Source: Nitrospira sp. (GTDB lineage Bacteria > Nitrospirota > Nitrospiria > Nitrospirales > UBA8639). From it: DNA of 64,000 nt. The notes under the pieces are model-generated. The model ran no database searches. It saw only the letters and a list, made by a program, of their open reading frames with translations, and was not told the origin of the DNA. Location of the stretch: positions 58,078 through 122,077 of the forward strand of contig WTGX01000023.1 in NCBI GenBank assembly GCA_011523385.1, given 5' to 3'. This document shows positions 9,027 to 19,481 of the stretch, in pieces (position 1 is the stretch's first letter; the number at the start of each line of letters is the position of its first letter). The translations under genes and the position numbers were made by a program.

Positions 9027-12000
9027 TCAGTAAGTTTCCATGGACGTATCTTCGGATTCTTGCTTTTTGGATTCGTGCGATGAATCGCCGGCTTCTTCAT
9101 TGTCCTCAGAAAACAATATTTTCTGTGGCAACGTGATTGTATTTTTCAGAATCGACAATGCCAATTTGCCAAATCCCTTTAATCCAAACGCCACGGATTC
9201 CACGGCCAGCGGCTCAATCACCGGATTCCGAAACGGCCCTTTGACCGAAAACATGGCCAAGTCGATTCCCTGCTCTTCATCGTCAAGCAAGAGATGTACC
9301 AACGGAATTTCTTTTAGAAGCTCAAAATACGAGCCCAAGGGGCTGACCGCGGTCATCACATCCAAATCATCGTTTACCAAGTCGTATTGTCCGGCAGCCG
9401 TCATTTTCACAACCGGTCCATCCATCACCATGTCCGTTGAGACAATCCGGCCATCGACAATGGCAAAGGTTCCACTTTGCCGATCAAAGGGATACCCGTC
9501 TTTTTCAAGGTCCACTTTTCCCTGCAGCACACTCGGCAGGTTCATGAGGGCTAAAATTTTAGGAATCACGACCCCTCGTTTGATCCGGCCGTCTTTGATG
9601 GTGAGTTTCAACGTGCCTTTGAGGGTCGGAAGCACGCCCAAGGGATTTCTGCCATGTCCTTGTAGTGTACCCTCCATGGTCATCAATCCCGTCATCAATC
9701 GTTCGTCGAGTGTTTGTTTATCAAGGAGTGTTTTTTCCAAGGTTAACAATGGAATTGAGTTGATCGAAAACCACGTCTTCACCGCGGCTGGCTGTTGCAC
9801 GGGCAGATTGACTGATACACGCCCTTGAATCGTCCCGTTGTCGGTTTTCCCGTGAATGCGGTCTATGCGGATGATGCCCCTATTAATATTCAGTTGACCG
9901 GACAAATTCCGGACCTTCAGGTTGCGGTACGAGGCACGATTGAACTGCAATCTTGCGGAGACTTTGGCCGTGTTGGCAATCATTTCCAAAAATTCTCGAA
10001 GGGGAGAACGTTGTTTGTCTCTCGGCAGCAACAAATCGAGATCAAATCGAGTCGCAGTCAGCGACAGTTTCACGTTCGGTCTGCTGTCCCACGCGAGGAT
10101 GAATCCCTTGGCTTGAGTTTGACTGTTCTCAAGATTCCATTGAAATCTCTTTAGCTCGGCGGCATGGCCGGCCAGTTTCACTTGAAGCGCCACCCGGGAA
10201 ATCGGCGATCTGACTCCTTCGATGTTGACGACTCCATTCGTTAAGGTCACTTGCCCCGATTTGCTCCATGACCTCCAATCACCTCCCGTTCCCCAAAGAT
10301 GCACCACTCCTTCCATGGTCCCGGAGGAAATAGTCTTCTCAAATAATTCAAGGTCCGGCGGTAACGATTCGAAGCGTATCGGTTCGGCCGTCAGTGAGGC
10401 ATTGAACGTTAATGTTTGGTCGTAATGAAATTTTCCTTTTCCGGTGAGGCGAACCGACGGCAGACTCAGGGCCATGCTTTCAAACGTGAATTGATGCTTT
10501 TTGCCGACTCGAACGTAAAAATCCAGATTGCCGGCCAGGCTCGAGGGTTTATAGAGAATGCCCGGCAAGTGAATTTCCAATCCTTGCAGGGAAATTCTCC
10601 CTTTCACCGAGGGGCTTCGCAGTTGTCCTGCAACCATGAGGAGATACTGCGACTTGCCTGAAATTGTTTCTTGCGTCGGAAGGGCTGGACCAGACAAGAG
10701 GGTCCGCAGATCGCTGTCACTGAAATGACCTTGAATTCTCAAGTCATCAGCATAAGATTCACCTTCAAGAGCAATCGTCCCTTGGATGTGAAAATCACTA
10801 TCTCCATAGAGCCCTGTAACGTTTTCGAAACGAAGATGATTTTCTGAAATGGCAAAAATGCCCTCCACCCGGGTAAGAGGCATGCGCAGTCCCGGCAATT
10901 GCATGGCAATCCGTTCAGGATGATATTCGGCGCTTTGGAACGCGATGGCTTGAGGGTCCTTGAGTGGTCCGGCAAAGCGCAGTCTTAACAATCCATTCCC
11001 GGCCTTGCCTTGCAACGCTTCTTCTGGTCGTTGTGGCAGGCTCCACCCGGCAATAGTTTGCATAAGGCCAATAATTTTTGAGGCGGAAACCTGCCCCTCG
11101 AATTCTGTTGTCAACCAAGGTCCCCGTTCGGCAAAAACAATCATCCCTTCGCCTTGAGTGACGGGAAGCTCCTCATATTGACCATGAAAGTCGAAGAATC
11201 GAATCTCATCAGCCCCGACGTTGATGGTGCAGGTCATCTCTTTGACTGTTCCCAACTTAGGACCTAAATCCAATCTTCCTTCCGAAAGCTGAAACTTTCC
11301 CGTCAGCGTATAGCCCGCTTCTTTGCGGGAGGAGCCGGTAAACGTTGCTGAAACCGCTTGAATTTTTCCACTGACGGACTGACGATGAATGGCATCAGAC
11401 AATTCTGGCGGAATAAGTCCTTCGGGTAGTAATTGGGGCAAATGTTGAATGGCCACGGGTGCGCTAGACCATTGCCCCGAAAAGGTTGGCGGTTCAGGCC
11501 GCCACAAACCCTTCACGCCGATTTCCGAATTCAAATCAATGCTGTCGGTTAAAACCACAAGATCGGATACGGACAGGTCATACCCGTCAATGCCGGGAGC
11601 AAAATGGAGGTGCCCTTGGACCTTGGTTCGACCTTGCAACCCAATCGGGACTTCATGTACGTCGAAAAAATTGGCCAATTGCACAAGCGTTTCGCGATCA
11701 AGGTCCATACGAGTATGAATGTCGAATTGAGGCGACGCGTCATGGCCCGGTGTGGTTCCCTCCTTGAGAAAACCACCGATATCCTGGAGCGTCCCATAAA
11801 CAGAGAGCACGGATCCCGTGCCCTCTTCGGAAAATCGCGCGGACAAAAACATTTCCGTAGGGCCATCCCACACGAGTTGCTCTACTTGCAGTTCTACGTC
11901 TTCCGCGTGAATGATAAACGCGGATTCACGGCGATAGCGATCCTCCAGATGAACTGTGCCGTTGGTCAATTTCAATGAACGCCCCAAGAACCACGCCCCT

Positions 12001-12416
12001 ATCTCCACCTGACCGGATGAGCCCCCTTGAAGCACGTTTAGATAATTCCATTGTCCGTTTTCATCTCGTCTGAGATTAAAAACGGAATGTTCGATGATCA
12101 GGGCATGCGGCATGGGTATATCCTGCACGAAGTACAAGAAATTCAAATCCAGTTGAATGTGCGTAGCCTGAAAGACCGGAGTGCCTTGCTCCGGGTCTTG
12201 AATGCTGACATCTCTCAGTTCAAGGTGAGGATAAGGGGAAAACCCTACCCGTATGTGTTCGATGACGACGTGGTCTCCGAGGGATCTTGTGACAAGATCT
12301 CGAACGACAACTTGCATGTCCTCCGTGTGGAACGTCGCAAGATAGACGACGCCCACAACGCAAACGATCATGATCAGAAGGAGGATCGGAATCAGACTCT
12401 TGCGCTTGGAAGACAT
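9027..12416 (-). CDS. AsmA-family large membrane-anchored protein
   Basis: The 1129-residue protein has one N-terminal transmembrane segment (residues ~8-28, IPILLLIMIVCVVGVVYLAT) and then a very long, beta-rich periplasmic part built of repeated strands. The C-terminal part, with ..LTIKDGRIKRGVVIPKILALMN, TFAIVDGRIVSTDMVM and YDLVNDDLDVMTAVSPLGSY, is the AsmA/TamB-like region. Such proteins are thought to form bridges that move phospholipids between inner and outer membranes. It is the first gene of the minus-strand run that continues with archease and rtcB, 30 bp away; a functional link is not implied. Confidence 0.85.
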   Translation of the reverse strand: MSSKRKSLIPILLLIMIVCVVGVVYLATFHTEDMQVVVRDLVTRSLGDHVVIEHIRVGFSPYPHLELRDVSIQDPEQGTPVFQATHIQLDLNFLYFVQDIPMPHALIIEHSVFNLRRDENGQWNYLNVLQGGSSGQVEIGAWFLGRSLKLTNGTVHLEDRYRRESAFIIHAEDVELQVEQLVWDGPTEMFLSARFSEEGTGSVLSVYGTLQDIGGFLKEGTTPGHDASPQFDIHTRMDLDRETLVQLANFFDVHEVPIGLQGRTKVQGHLHFAPGIDGYDLSVSDLVVLTDSIDLNSEIGVKGLWRPEPPTFSGQWSSAPVAIQHLPQLLPEGLIPPELSDAIHRQSVSGKIQAVSATFTGSSRKEAGYTLTGKFQLSEGRLDLGPKLGTVKEMTCTINVGADEIRFFDFHGQYEELPVTQGEGMIVFAERGPWLTTEFEGQVSASKIIGLMQTIAGWSLPQRPEEALQGKAGNGLLRLRFAGPLKDPQAIAFQSAEYHPERIAMQLPGLRMPLTRVEGIFAISENHLRFENVTGLYGDSDFHIQGTIALEGESYADDLRIQGHFSDSDLRTLLSGPALPTQETISGKSQYLLMVAGQLRSPSVKGRISLQGLEIHLPGILYKPSSLAGNLDFYVRVGKKHQFTFESMALSLPSVRLTGKGKFHYDQTLTFNASLTAEPIRFESLPPDLELFEKTISSGTMEGVVHLWGTGGDWRSWSKSGQVTLTNGVVNIEGVRSPISRVALQVKLAGHAAELKRFQWNLENSQTQAKGFILAWDSRPNVKLSLTATRFDLDLLLPRDKQRSPLREFLEMIANTAKVSARLQFNRASYRNLKVRNLSGQLNINRGIIRIDRIHGKTDNGTIQGRVSVNLPVQQPAAVKTWFSINSIPLLTLEKTLLDKQTLDERLMTGLMTMEGTLQGHGRNPLGVLPTLKGTLKLTIKDGRIKRGVVIPKILALMNLPSVLQGKVDLEKDGYPFDRQSGTFAIVDGRIVSTDMVMDGPVVKMTAAGQYDLVNDDLDVMTAVSPLGSYFELLKEIPLVHLLLDDEEQGIDLAMFSVKGPFRNPVIEPLAVESVAFGLKGFGKLALSILKNTITLPQKILFSEDNEEAGDSSHESKKQESEDTSMETY

Positions 12417-12602
12417 GGATTCATGTCCTGGCCTTGATGGGCATACATCTTAGGGGTTAGACCAACTGGCGTTTCGCTACTGGCCGTTTGTCGTATAAAT
12501 GGTTATCTTGGCGTTTTCTTGACAGTCCAAGGAATTCACCGTTATGGTCCTCCCCCATTCTAACGAAAGTCCACCCGTTATTCTATCGGCAGTTTCCTGA
12601 CC

Positions 12603-13490
12603 ATGAAACCGGTTTCCCGCGCAGCATTCTCTTTGCCGCCTTCATACACGCATCTTCTCGTGTCGCGGCCAGTAGCCGGCGCACTACTAAAATGTTATGA
12701 CTATCCTCATCCGCATAAACCGGGTGTCGTAATCAGAGGATACGACAAGGCCCATGCCTTTCGGACGGCGAAAATGTGTGCGGTCGTGGCCCAGCACCTT
12801 TCGTATGAACGCTCACGTGTCCGGCAGTTTCAAATTGCCTGCTTATTGCATGATTTGGGAAGGGCCGGACTCGAGCACCGGCTTTTTGGCAAAATATGGT
12901 CATGGGCGCGTAGCCGGAATATTCCCACGAGACCTGCCGAATGGCGGTTGCTACACCCCGATTCGAGTTATGGCAAGGAGACCGAAGCATTTGTGAAAAC
13001 GTATCGAGATGCATTGGCCGAACAAGGAGTACCGCTCACCCAGTGGGCATGTGAACACATTGAAATGCGATTGGGATTTGCTCGTCGCCATCGTCGGCAA
13101 CTCACAAGAGTCACCCCCCTCTTGGAAAGCCTGGATATTCGTTGGTTGCCATGGATGGAGAAAGTGACGTTATATTATTATTACCCTGAAAAACTGGCAC
13201 GGTCTCCTGACTGGGTTAGGGAACTTGGAGAAATCCTGGTCGCTTGTGAACAGTTGGAAGCCTACAGCAATCGTCGGCGTGGAGCGGACTACTACGTGCG
13301 ATCACAAGAAAGTTTTCACGAAGCCTTTTGCTACCTCGACTCATTAAAACGACGGGGACGTTTACGGACAAGAGTCGTCAAAGCGGTTCGACAATTGACG
13401 GCTTCCGGAAGTTTTGATTCAATTCTCAAGGCAGCCCGAGGGGGAAGATTATCACGATCAGAACAACAATTCCTTCGCTCCCTCCAATAG
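12603..13490 (+). CDS. HD-domain phosphohydrolase-like protein
   Basis: The 295-residue protein contains an HD signature: a first His in GYDKAHAFRTAKM (His51) and the LLHDLGRAGLEH doublet at His83-Asp84. A further His/Asp-rich stretch follows (WRLLHPDSSYGKE), as in HD-GYP-like and YfbR-like enzymes. The remainder is helical, including a Tyr-rich WMEKVTLYYYYPEK segment. A metal-dependent phosphohydrolase acting on a nucleotide or cyclic dinucleotide is likely but the substrate cannot be told. YjbQ follows 17 bp later on the same strand. Confidence 0.75.
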   Translation: MKPVSRAAFSLPPSYTHLLVSRPVAGALLKCYDYPHPHKPGVVIRGYDKAHAFRTAKMCAVVAQHLSYERSRVRQFQIACLLHDLGRAGLEHRLFGKIWSWARSRNIPTRPAEWRLLHPDSSYGKETEAFVKTYRDALAEQGVPLTQWACEHIEMRLGFARRHRRQLTRVTPLLESLDIRWLPWMEKVTLYYYYPEKLARSPDWVRELGEILVACEQLEAYSNRRRGADYYVRSQESFHEAFCYLDSLKRRGRLRTRVVKAVRQLTASGSFDSILKAARGGRLSRSEQQFLRSLQ

Positions 13491-13507
13491 GCAAGAGATA
13501 CGATCCG

Positions 13508-13930
13508 ATGCCCGTCTTTACTCATCACTTCTCGGTCGCGATGCAAGGCCATTCGCACATCGAGAATATCTCCGACCGTATTCGGCATTTCCTTGCCTCC
13601 ACACCTATGCAAGCCGGCATCGTCACGATCTTCGTGAAACATACGACTGCGTCGGTTCTTATCATCGAAGATGAACCGGGGTTGCGCGCTGACACCAAAA
13701 CCGTCTGGGATAATCTGATTCCGGCAACCTCAACTTGGCAGCATAACGCGAGAAACCCCGGGGAAAACAACGGGCACAGTCACTTGCGAGGCCAAATCCA
13801 GGGCCAGTCACTGGCCGTTCCCTTTGCCGACAACCAATTACTCTTGGGGACCTGGCAAGAAATCGTTATTCTCGATTTTGATACAAGGGCACGCTCTCGG
13901 GAGATCATCGTCCAAGTGATGGGGGAGTGA
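13508..13930 (+). CDS. yjbQ: YjbQ-family protein (UPF0047)
   Basis: The 140-residue product has the family signatures: TIFVKHTTASVLIIEDEPGL in the first half, HNARNPGENNGHSHLRG in the middle and GTWQEIVILDFDTRARSREI at the end. YjbQ proteins form trimers with a His-based metal site; some show weak thiamine-phosphate synthase activity, while the true role is open. Length and conserved residues are complete. It is probably co-transcribed with the preceding HD gene. Confidence 0.93.
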   Translation: MPVFTHHFSVAMQGHSHIENISDRIRHFLASTPMQAGIVTIFVKHTTASVLIIEDEPGLRADTKTVWDNLIPATSTWQHNARNPGENNGHSHLRGQIQGQSLAVPFADNQLLLGTWQEIVILDFDTRARSREIIVQVMGE

Positions 13931-13999
13931 GCTTGAATACGTGTGCGGCTGACTCTTTGAGTTGTCCTTGTTTTTCAATTCGCCGCTTCTAAAGCACGC

Positions 14000-14039
14000 G
14001 GGGGGGGGGCGAACGGGAGATCTTTCTTGCTTTTTTTTT
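14000..14039. repeat. Homopolymer runs G10 and T9
   Basis: An uninterrupted run of ten G (14000-14009) and, 21 bp later, nine T (14031-14039) lie between yjbQ and the SYLF gene. The T-run ends about 75 bp before the SYLF start codon. Such runs are prone to slippage and to sequencing error. No stem precedes the T-run, so it is not a standard terminator. Confidence 0.7.
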
Positions 14040-14115
14040 AAAATGAGAGACAATGAAATGGATGACGGGAGATAATAGAGCTCATTTCATCGTGGTTTCG
14101 CGGAGGGGATACTCC

Positions 14116-14838
14116 ATGACACAAAAAAGCCAAGACGACAAACAACGACACAACACCCCGTTGTTCTTCTGGATGACGGCCCTTCTTTTCACTTGCTTGT
14201 GTTGGACACCCGCTTGGGCTGATAGTTTGGAAGAGCAACAACTCGTGGAAAAAGCGAAACACACCGTTGAAAATTTTATGAACGATCCGAACTTTACCTG
14301 GTTTCAGGATCACGTCAAGGAGGCCAAAGCCCTTGTGATTATTCCTCAACAATTGAAGGCCGCCTTCTTTTTTGGCGCAGATGGAGGAAGCGGGGTTTTG
14401 GTTGCACGTGACAAAGACTCGGGAGAGTGGACCGAACCTGCCTTTTACGTATTAGGGGGGCTCAGCTTCGGAGCTCAATTCGGTGGGGAAGCCTCGGAAG
14501 TCATCATCCTGGCCATGACCTCAGGAGCAGTCGAAAAACTCTACGCCTCATCCTTTAAACTCGGCGGGGAACTCTCCTATGCAGTCGGACCCTATGGAGG
14601 AGCCGGAATCGAGGGTGCCACTTCGGCAAATTTGAACGCTGATTTTCTTTCGTTTTCGCGTTCAAAAGGAGTCTATTTAGGTGTCTCATTGGAAGGATCG
14701 ATCATCTCTGTAGACGATGACGCCAATGAAGCCTATTACGGCAAAAAAGTTCGGCCCGTTGATATTCTTGTCACCAAATCCGTCAAGAACGAGCATTCGG
14801 CCGGTCTTCGCCAAGCCATTATGACAGCAATCAAATAA
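14116..14838 (+). CDS. SYLF-domain lipid-binding protein (YSC84-like), exported
   Basis: The start at 14116 is chosen because GGAGGGG at 14102-14108 is well spaced and the first 40 residues then form a signal peptide (TPLFFWMTALLFTCLCWTPAWA, cut after AWA). The mature 200 residues contain the SYLF/Ysc84 pattern: VEKAKHTVENFM..., AKALVIIPQQLKAAFFFG, GSGVLVARD, FYVLGGLSFGAQFGGE and FSRSKGVYLGVSLEGSII. These domains bind phosphoinositide or other lipids in eukaryotes; bacterial forms are periplasmic and poorly known. The call is strong for the domain, weak for function. Confidence 0.88.
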   Translation: MTQKSQDDKQRHNTPLFFWMTALLFTCLCWTPAWADSLEEQQLVEKAKHTVENFMNDPNFTWFQDHVKEAKALVIIPQQLKAAFFFGADGGSGVLVARDKDSGEWTEPAFYVLGGLSFGAQFGGEASEVIILAMTSGAVEKLYASSFKLGGELSYAVGPYGGAGIEGATSANLNADFLSFSRSKGVYLGVSLEGSIISVDDDANEAYYGKKVRPVDILVTKSVKNEHSAGLRQAIMTAIK

Positions 14839-14895
14839 GTGCGCATTCTTGCGGGAGCATGAGTCGCTGACAAATCAGGAGGCAAGCAAGCAAGT

Positions 14896-17490
14896 CTATT
14901 CCTGAATGGCGGGAACGATAACAACTTCCCCGTCTTTACAATCGATCGTCACCGCGTCACCGTCTTTTATCTCTCCCTTGACCAATAGCTTTGACAAAGG
15001 CGTTTCGACGTCGTGCTGAATCAGGCGTTTCAACGGTCGAGCGCCGTACATGGAACTGTAGCCTCGCGACCCCAAATTCGACAGCGCCTCTTCGGTCACA
15101 TCCAACCGAATTCTCCGATCTTCCAGCCTTGCTTTTAATCGCTCCAGTTGAATATCCGCGATTCGACTGACCTCATCCGTGCCCAGTGGATGAAAGACGA
15201 CGGTTTCATCGATACGATTCAAGAATTCCGGACGAAAATGTCGTTTGACCACGTTCAAAACAAGGGCCTGCAATTCTTCATAGTTCTGTTCGCGTTCCTG
15301 CGCCTCCAGAATTTCCTGACTGCCGATATTCGACGTCATAATCAAGACTGTATTCTTGAAATCAACGGTTCGTCCCTGGGAATCGGTCAACCGGCCGTCG
15401 TCGAGGACCTGCAAGAGAACATTGAATACGTCATGGTGGGCTTTCTCAATCTCATCCAAGAGAATCACGCAGAAAGGACGACGCCTGACGGCTTCGGTCA
15501 ATTGCCCTCCCTCTTCATAGCCGACGTAGCCGGGTGGGGCCCCGATGAGTCGCGCCACGGCATGTTTTTCCATGTATTCCGACAAATCTATCCGTATAAG
15601 ATTGGCTTCGTCGTCAAAGAGGACATGAGCCAAGGCCCGAGCCAGTTCAGTTTTCCCAACGCCGGTCGGACCGAGAAACAAAAATGAACCGATCGGCCGG
15701 TTGGGATCCTTGATGCCCGATCGTGCCCTGAGGACGGCGTCGGCGACGGCTCGAACCCCTTCATCCTGGCCGACCACGCGTTGATGGAGCAATGCTCCCA
15801 ATTGTAACAATTTTTCCATTTCCCCTTGGAGGAGACGGCTTATCGGAATGCCCGTCCAACGACTGACCACTGCTGCGATGTCTTCTTCATCCACTTCTTC
15901 TTTTAATAGACGAGACTCCCCTTCCTGTCGATCGAGATGCCCTTCTTCAGCCTGGAGTTCCCTCTCCAGTCTCGGCATCGTTCCATAGCGGAGTTCCGCA
16001 ACACGATTGAGATCATATTCACGTTCAGCCTTTTCAATCTGGCGCTTCAAATCCTCAATGTATTGCCGGATTTGTTGCAAGCGTCCGACCGCAGATTTCT
16101 CCGCTTCCCACTGGTGCTTCAATTCGGTAAGTTCCCGGCGCTTGTCATCGAGTTCATCTTCCAATGTTTCAAGTCGTGCATGACTGCCCGGATCCTCTTC
16201 CTTCTTGAGGGCTTCCCGTTCGATTTCGAGTTGCATCACTTTTCGGGAAACTTCATCTAATGCCGCGGGCATGCTGTCGATTTCCGTACGTAGTCTCGCG
16301 GCGGATTCATCAACGAGATCGATGGCCTTGTCCGGGAGAAACCGGTCGCCGATATATCGATGGGAAAGCCGTGCAGCCGCAACCAAAGCCGCGTCTTTAA
16401 TGCGGACCCCATGATGAACCTCATACCGTTCCTTGAGTCCCCGTAAAATCGAAATTGTACTGGCGACCGACGGTTGTTCAACGAGCACGGGCTGGAACCG
16501 GCGTTCAAGTGCCGCGTCTTTTTCAATATGCTTGCGATACTCATCCAGGGTCGTAGCTCCGATCAGATGGAGTTCCCCTCGCGCCAGCATCGGTTTCAAC
16601 AGGTTGGCGGCATCCATGGCCCCCTCCGCCGCTCCCGTTCCCACTACGGTGTGGAGTTCGTCGATAAACAGAAGAACGTCGCCCTGCGAAGACTGAATTT
16701 CTTTCAGGACGGCTTTCAAGCGTTCCTCAAACTCTCCTCTGAATTTGGCCCCTGCCACCAATGCTCCCATGTCCAGGACCACCACGCGTTTGCGTTTCAA
16801 CCCTTCGGGAACGTCTCCCTTGACAATCCGCTGGGCCAAGCCCTCCACAATGGCTGTTTTTCCGACTCCGGGCTCACCGATGAGCACGGGATTGTTTTTT
16901 GTCCGTCTCGATAAGATTTGAATGGTCCGCCGGATCTCCTCGTCACGCCCGATCACCGGATCCAGTTTTCCCTGGGTCGCCAAACGGGTCAAATCCCGGC
17001 CATATTTTTCCAGCGCCTGAAACGTTCCTTCAGGATCCTGGCTGGTCACTCGTTGATGACCACGAACCTGTTGCAAGCCGGCCAACAGTTTATCGCGCGT
17101 TACCCCCAGGTCTTTCAACACACTATCTTGAGCCGCCATGGCCAGCAGGAGATGCTCGACACTGATGTACTCGTCCTTCAACGCCTGCTTTTCATCCTCG
17201 GCACGAGACAGAAGCGTTGCGGTTCGTTGGGTCAAGTGCAACTGTCCTGGTGCCGCTCCCGTCCCGCGGACCTGCGGAATTTTTCCGAGCCGTTGCTCGG
17301 CCTTGGCTTTGGCAGCGGAACTGGATACTCCCGCCTGTTCCAGGATCGGGCCGGCGAATCCGTCAGGTTGATCCAGTAACGCAGCCAGCACGTGCTCGAC
17401 GTCGATGCCTTGATGATTCCGGTGCATGGCGAGCGCAGACGCGGCTTGCAGCGCTTCCTGTACTTTGAGCGTCATGCGGTTCATATCCAT
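14896..17490 (-). CDS. clpB: ATP-dependent disaggregase ClpB
   Basis: The 864-residue protein has the full ClpB layout: N-terminal Clp repeat domain (residues ~5-150), first AAA+ module with Walker A GEPGVGKT and [14 protein letters not shown], the long coiled-coil middle domain (~410-525), and a second AAA+ module with [41 protein letters not shown] and TSNIGSQ. The middle domain separates ClpB from ClpA and ClpC. With DnaK it pulls proteins out of aggregates. A GAGGAG lies nine bases before the ATG. No CIRCE-type operator is visible; a MITE-like element lies just upstream. Confidence 0.97.
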   Translation of the reverse strand: MDMNRMTLKVQEALQAASALAMHRNHQGIDVEHVLAALLDQPDGFAGPILEQAGVSSSAAKAKAEQRLGKIPQVRGTGAAPGQLHLTQRTATLLSRAEDEKQALKDEYISVEHLLLAMAAQDSVLKDLGVTRDKLLAGLQQVRGHQRVTSQDPEGTFQALEKYGRDLTRLATQGKLDPVIGRDEEIRRTIQILSRRTKNNPVLIGEPGVGKTAIVEGLAQRIVKGDVPEGLKRKRVVVLDMGALVAGAKFRGEFEERLKAVLKEIQSSQGDVLLFIDELHTVVGTGAAEGAMDAANLLKPMLARGELHLIGATTLDEYRKHIEKDAALERRFQPVLVEQPSVASTISILRGLKERYEVHHGVRIKDAALVAAARLSHRYIGDRFLPDKAIDLVDESAARLRTEIDSMPAALDEVSRKVMQLEIEREALKKEEDPGSHARLETLEDELDDKRRELTELKHQWEAEKSAVGRLQQIRQYIEDLKRQIEKAEREYDLNRVAELRYGTMPRLERELQAEEGHLDRQEGESRLLKEEVDEEDIAAVVSRWTGIPISRLLQGEMEKLLQLGALLHQRVVGQDEGVRAVADAVLRARSGIKDPNRPIGSFLFLGPTGVGKTELARALAHVLFDDEANLIRIDLSEYMEKHAVARLIGAPPGYVGYEEGGQLTEAVRRRPFCVILLDEIEKAHHDVFNVLLQVLDDGRLTDSQGRTVDFKNTVLIMTSNIGSQEILEAQEREQNYEELQALVLNVVKRHFRPEFLNRIDETVVFHPLGTDEVSRIADIQLERLKARLEDRRIRLDVTEEALSNLGSRGYSSMYGARPLKRLIQHDVETPLSKLLVKGEIKDGDAVTIDCKDGEVVIVPAIQE

Positions 17491-17566
17491 GATGTCCGAC
17501 TCCTCTGTAGATATTTTCGATCAACAATCCGATATCATCAGATAATCACATCCCCAAAAAGATCAA

Positions 17567-17763
17567 GGAGCCTTTGATCCCCGATTAAGAATAGCCTGCC
17601 CCCGACGTTTGTAATCGGGGGTCGAGGACAGGTTTATTGTGATAGCGGGATGCAGGGCAAGGCGTCCCGGAGCGAAACCCGAGGCTTATCAGAGAGATAG
17701 GTGAGGGTTGAGCGAGGACACAACGCAGCCATGCGCCCGATAGTGCAGTAAATCAGAGGTTCC
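17567..17763. repeat. MITE-like element, copy A (197 bp)
   Basis: The right end, AATCAGAGGTTCC (17751-17763), matches the terminal repeat of copy B at 46 kb. The core 17636-17763 is nearly identical to copy B in inverse orientation, with two visible differences. The left end is diverged (GGAGCCTTTGATC, 17567-17579) and is followed by an extra ~55-bp hairpin segment absent from copy B but similar to the piece at 56.9 kb. TCAA flanks both ends, compatible with a 4-bp target duplication or with terminal bases of the element. There is no coding capacity. It fills most of the gap between clpB and the glnE-like gene. Confidence 0.85.
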
Positions 17764-17804
17764 TCAAGTAGGAATCAACGATCGTTGTTCCTTACTCCCG
17801 ACGA

Positions 17805-19406
17805 TTAGATAAGCGATGCTATCAGTCGTTCGTAGATCGTTAGAACACGGGTCCTGACGGATTCATAGCGGGCGAGAAAGCTTGAAGTCGCAGAAGATGA
17901 GGGTCGGTCCATGTAGCCCATACGGACGGCACATTTAGTCAATTCGGCAGGTTGATGTGGCAATGTATGGGTTTGCAGTTCATGGACCATTTGTATCTTA
18001 TTCTCAACGTCACGCAGAAATAGATAGGCCTCTTCCAGAAACTTCCCGTCAGCGTCTTGTAAAAGGTCAAGTGCTTGGAGCTGCCGAAGCCCTGTAATCG
18101 TATTCGACTCAAATAATTGCGGGTGCCTGGCAACGTGCAACAATTGAAGCGTCTGGACCATGAATTCAATGTCACGAATTCCTCCGGAGCTGAGTTTGAC
18201 GTTACGTTCATGCTCTTTTTTCATCTCGACTCTTTGGTGAATCTGAGCCCTTAGCGTGTGAACCGTTTCGACAAGATCTCTGATTCCCCGTTCTTCCTGC
18301 CCCATGACAAACGGCCGGATTTTCTTGAGAAAGGTCTGCCCCAAATACCGATGTCCTGCTATGGGACGCGCCTTTAACAATGCCAGCCGTTCCCAAGTCC
18401 TTCCCCGCGTTTGATAGTATTTCACGGCGTCACGGCTTGCCCAAGCCAATGGGCCAACGTCTCCTTCAGGTCGCAAACGCAAATCCACTCGAAACAATCG
18501 CCCTTCCGAAGTAGATGCCGACAGAACTCGGGTAAGTTCCATGGCAACAATTTGAAAAAACATCTCATTACTGATTGGTTTTTTCGCGGTTTTTATCCGC
18601 CTGTTGCCCGACGAATATAAATAGATGAGATCGACGTCGGAGCTGTAATTCAGTTCACCTCCACCGAGTTTTCCCATTCCCAACACCACAAATCCCTTGC
18701 TGCTTCTACTCGTCCCGGGGCCGCGATAAAGGGGAATTCCATATTCTTTACACAGTTCTTCGTGAACGAGTCGGTATGCGGCGTGGATCACGATTTCCGC
18801 AAGTCGCGACAGGGATTGAACCGTCTCTGCGACAGATCCAACGCGAAAAAGGTCTCGCGCGCCGATACGCAGCATTTCCCGGCGATGGAAACGTCGAAGT
18901 GCGTCGAATTTGCGTTCGGAAGTGTGCACAAGACAAAGGGTTTCGTCCAAGACCGTTTGCAGGCGTTTGAAATCAGGTGCGCTCTGCAGGACGTGCTCTT
19001 GCTCGATCCAATAAATCAGCATAGGGTCTCGAATGAGCGTTTCCGCCATCGCGGGGCTGTTTCCGAACAAAACACACAACAATTGCAGGACGTGCGGTAC
19101 CTGCGCTAAAAAACCAAACACTTGGGTTCTGGCATTGCCGGCATCAAGGTATCGCTCCCATTCCCGTAAGGCTTGATCTGGATCGGCCGTAACTGAAACG
19201 GCGTGCAAGAGATCAGAAAGAATGACTGCGAGCAGTTTTCTGCTTCTGGGTTCGCCGGCCATAAGTTGAAGATTGGCATCGGCTTCCCTCCAATTCCGGA
19301 ACCCATATGGCGCCAGCAGCCGTTCGACTTCCGAATGGGCTAAATTCGGAGAAAGCAGCAAAGGACGAGGGTCAGAGTTAAAACGCGGCTTGGGCATAAT
19401 CGCCAT
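17805..19406 (-). CDS. GlnE-like protein, single nucleotidyltransferase module (AR-like half)
   Basis: The 533-residue protein matches one half of GlnE, the bifunctional enzyme that attaches AMP to and removes it from glutamine synthetase. It has VLGMGKLGGGELNYSSDVDL (catalytic Asp257 and Asp259), FRVDLRLRPEGDVGPLA and NVKLSSGGIRDIEFMVQ, followed by a helical domain. GlnE of E. coli is about 946 residues with two such modules; this protein has only one. The GGGELN-SSD form is closer to the N-terminal deadenylylating module (AR) than to the C-terminal one. It is divergently transcribed from an ACT-fused partner 75 bp away, with glnA just beyond. Assignment as the AR half is inference from the motif. 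Confidence 0.82.
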   Translation of the reverse strand: MAIMPKPRFNSDPRPLLLSPNLAHSEVERLLAPYGFRNWREADANLQLMAGEPRSRKLLAVILSDLLHAVSVTADPDQALREWERYLDAGNARTQVFGFLAQVPHVLQLLCVLFGNSPAMAETLIRDPMLIYWIEQEHVLQSAPDFKRLQTVLDETLCLVHTSERKFDALRRFHRREMLRIGARDLFRVGSVAETVQSLSRLAEIVIHAAYRLVHEELCKEYGIPLYRGPGTSRSSKGFVVLGMGKLGGGELNYSSDVDLIYLYSSGNRRIKTAKKPISNEMFFQIVAMELTRVLSASTSEGRLFRVDLRLRPEGDVGPLAWASRDAVKYYQTRGRTWERLALLKARPIAGHRYLGQTFLKKIRPFVMGQEERGIRDLVETVHTLRAQIHQRVEMKKEHERNVKLSSGGIRDIEFMVQTLQLLHVARHPQLFESNTITGLRQLQALDLLQDADGKFLEEAYLFLRDVENKIQMVHELQTHTLPHQPAELTKCAVRMGYMDRPSSSATSSFLARYESVRTRVLTIYERLIASLI

Positions 19407-19481
19407 TAGGACGAATAACGGGAAATGTTTGAGGTTTTATCCTTCTCACAATAGTCACACGTTACGGTATACTTTACTGCC

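Noticed and set aside
17491..17566. CIRCE operator upstream of clpB
   Set aside because: No TTAGCACTC-N9-GAGTGCTAA-like inverted repeat is present.
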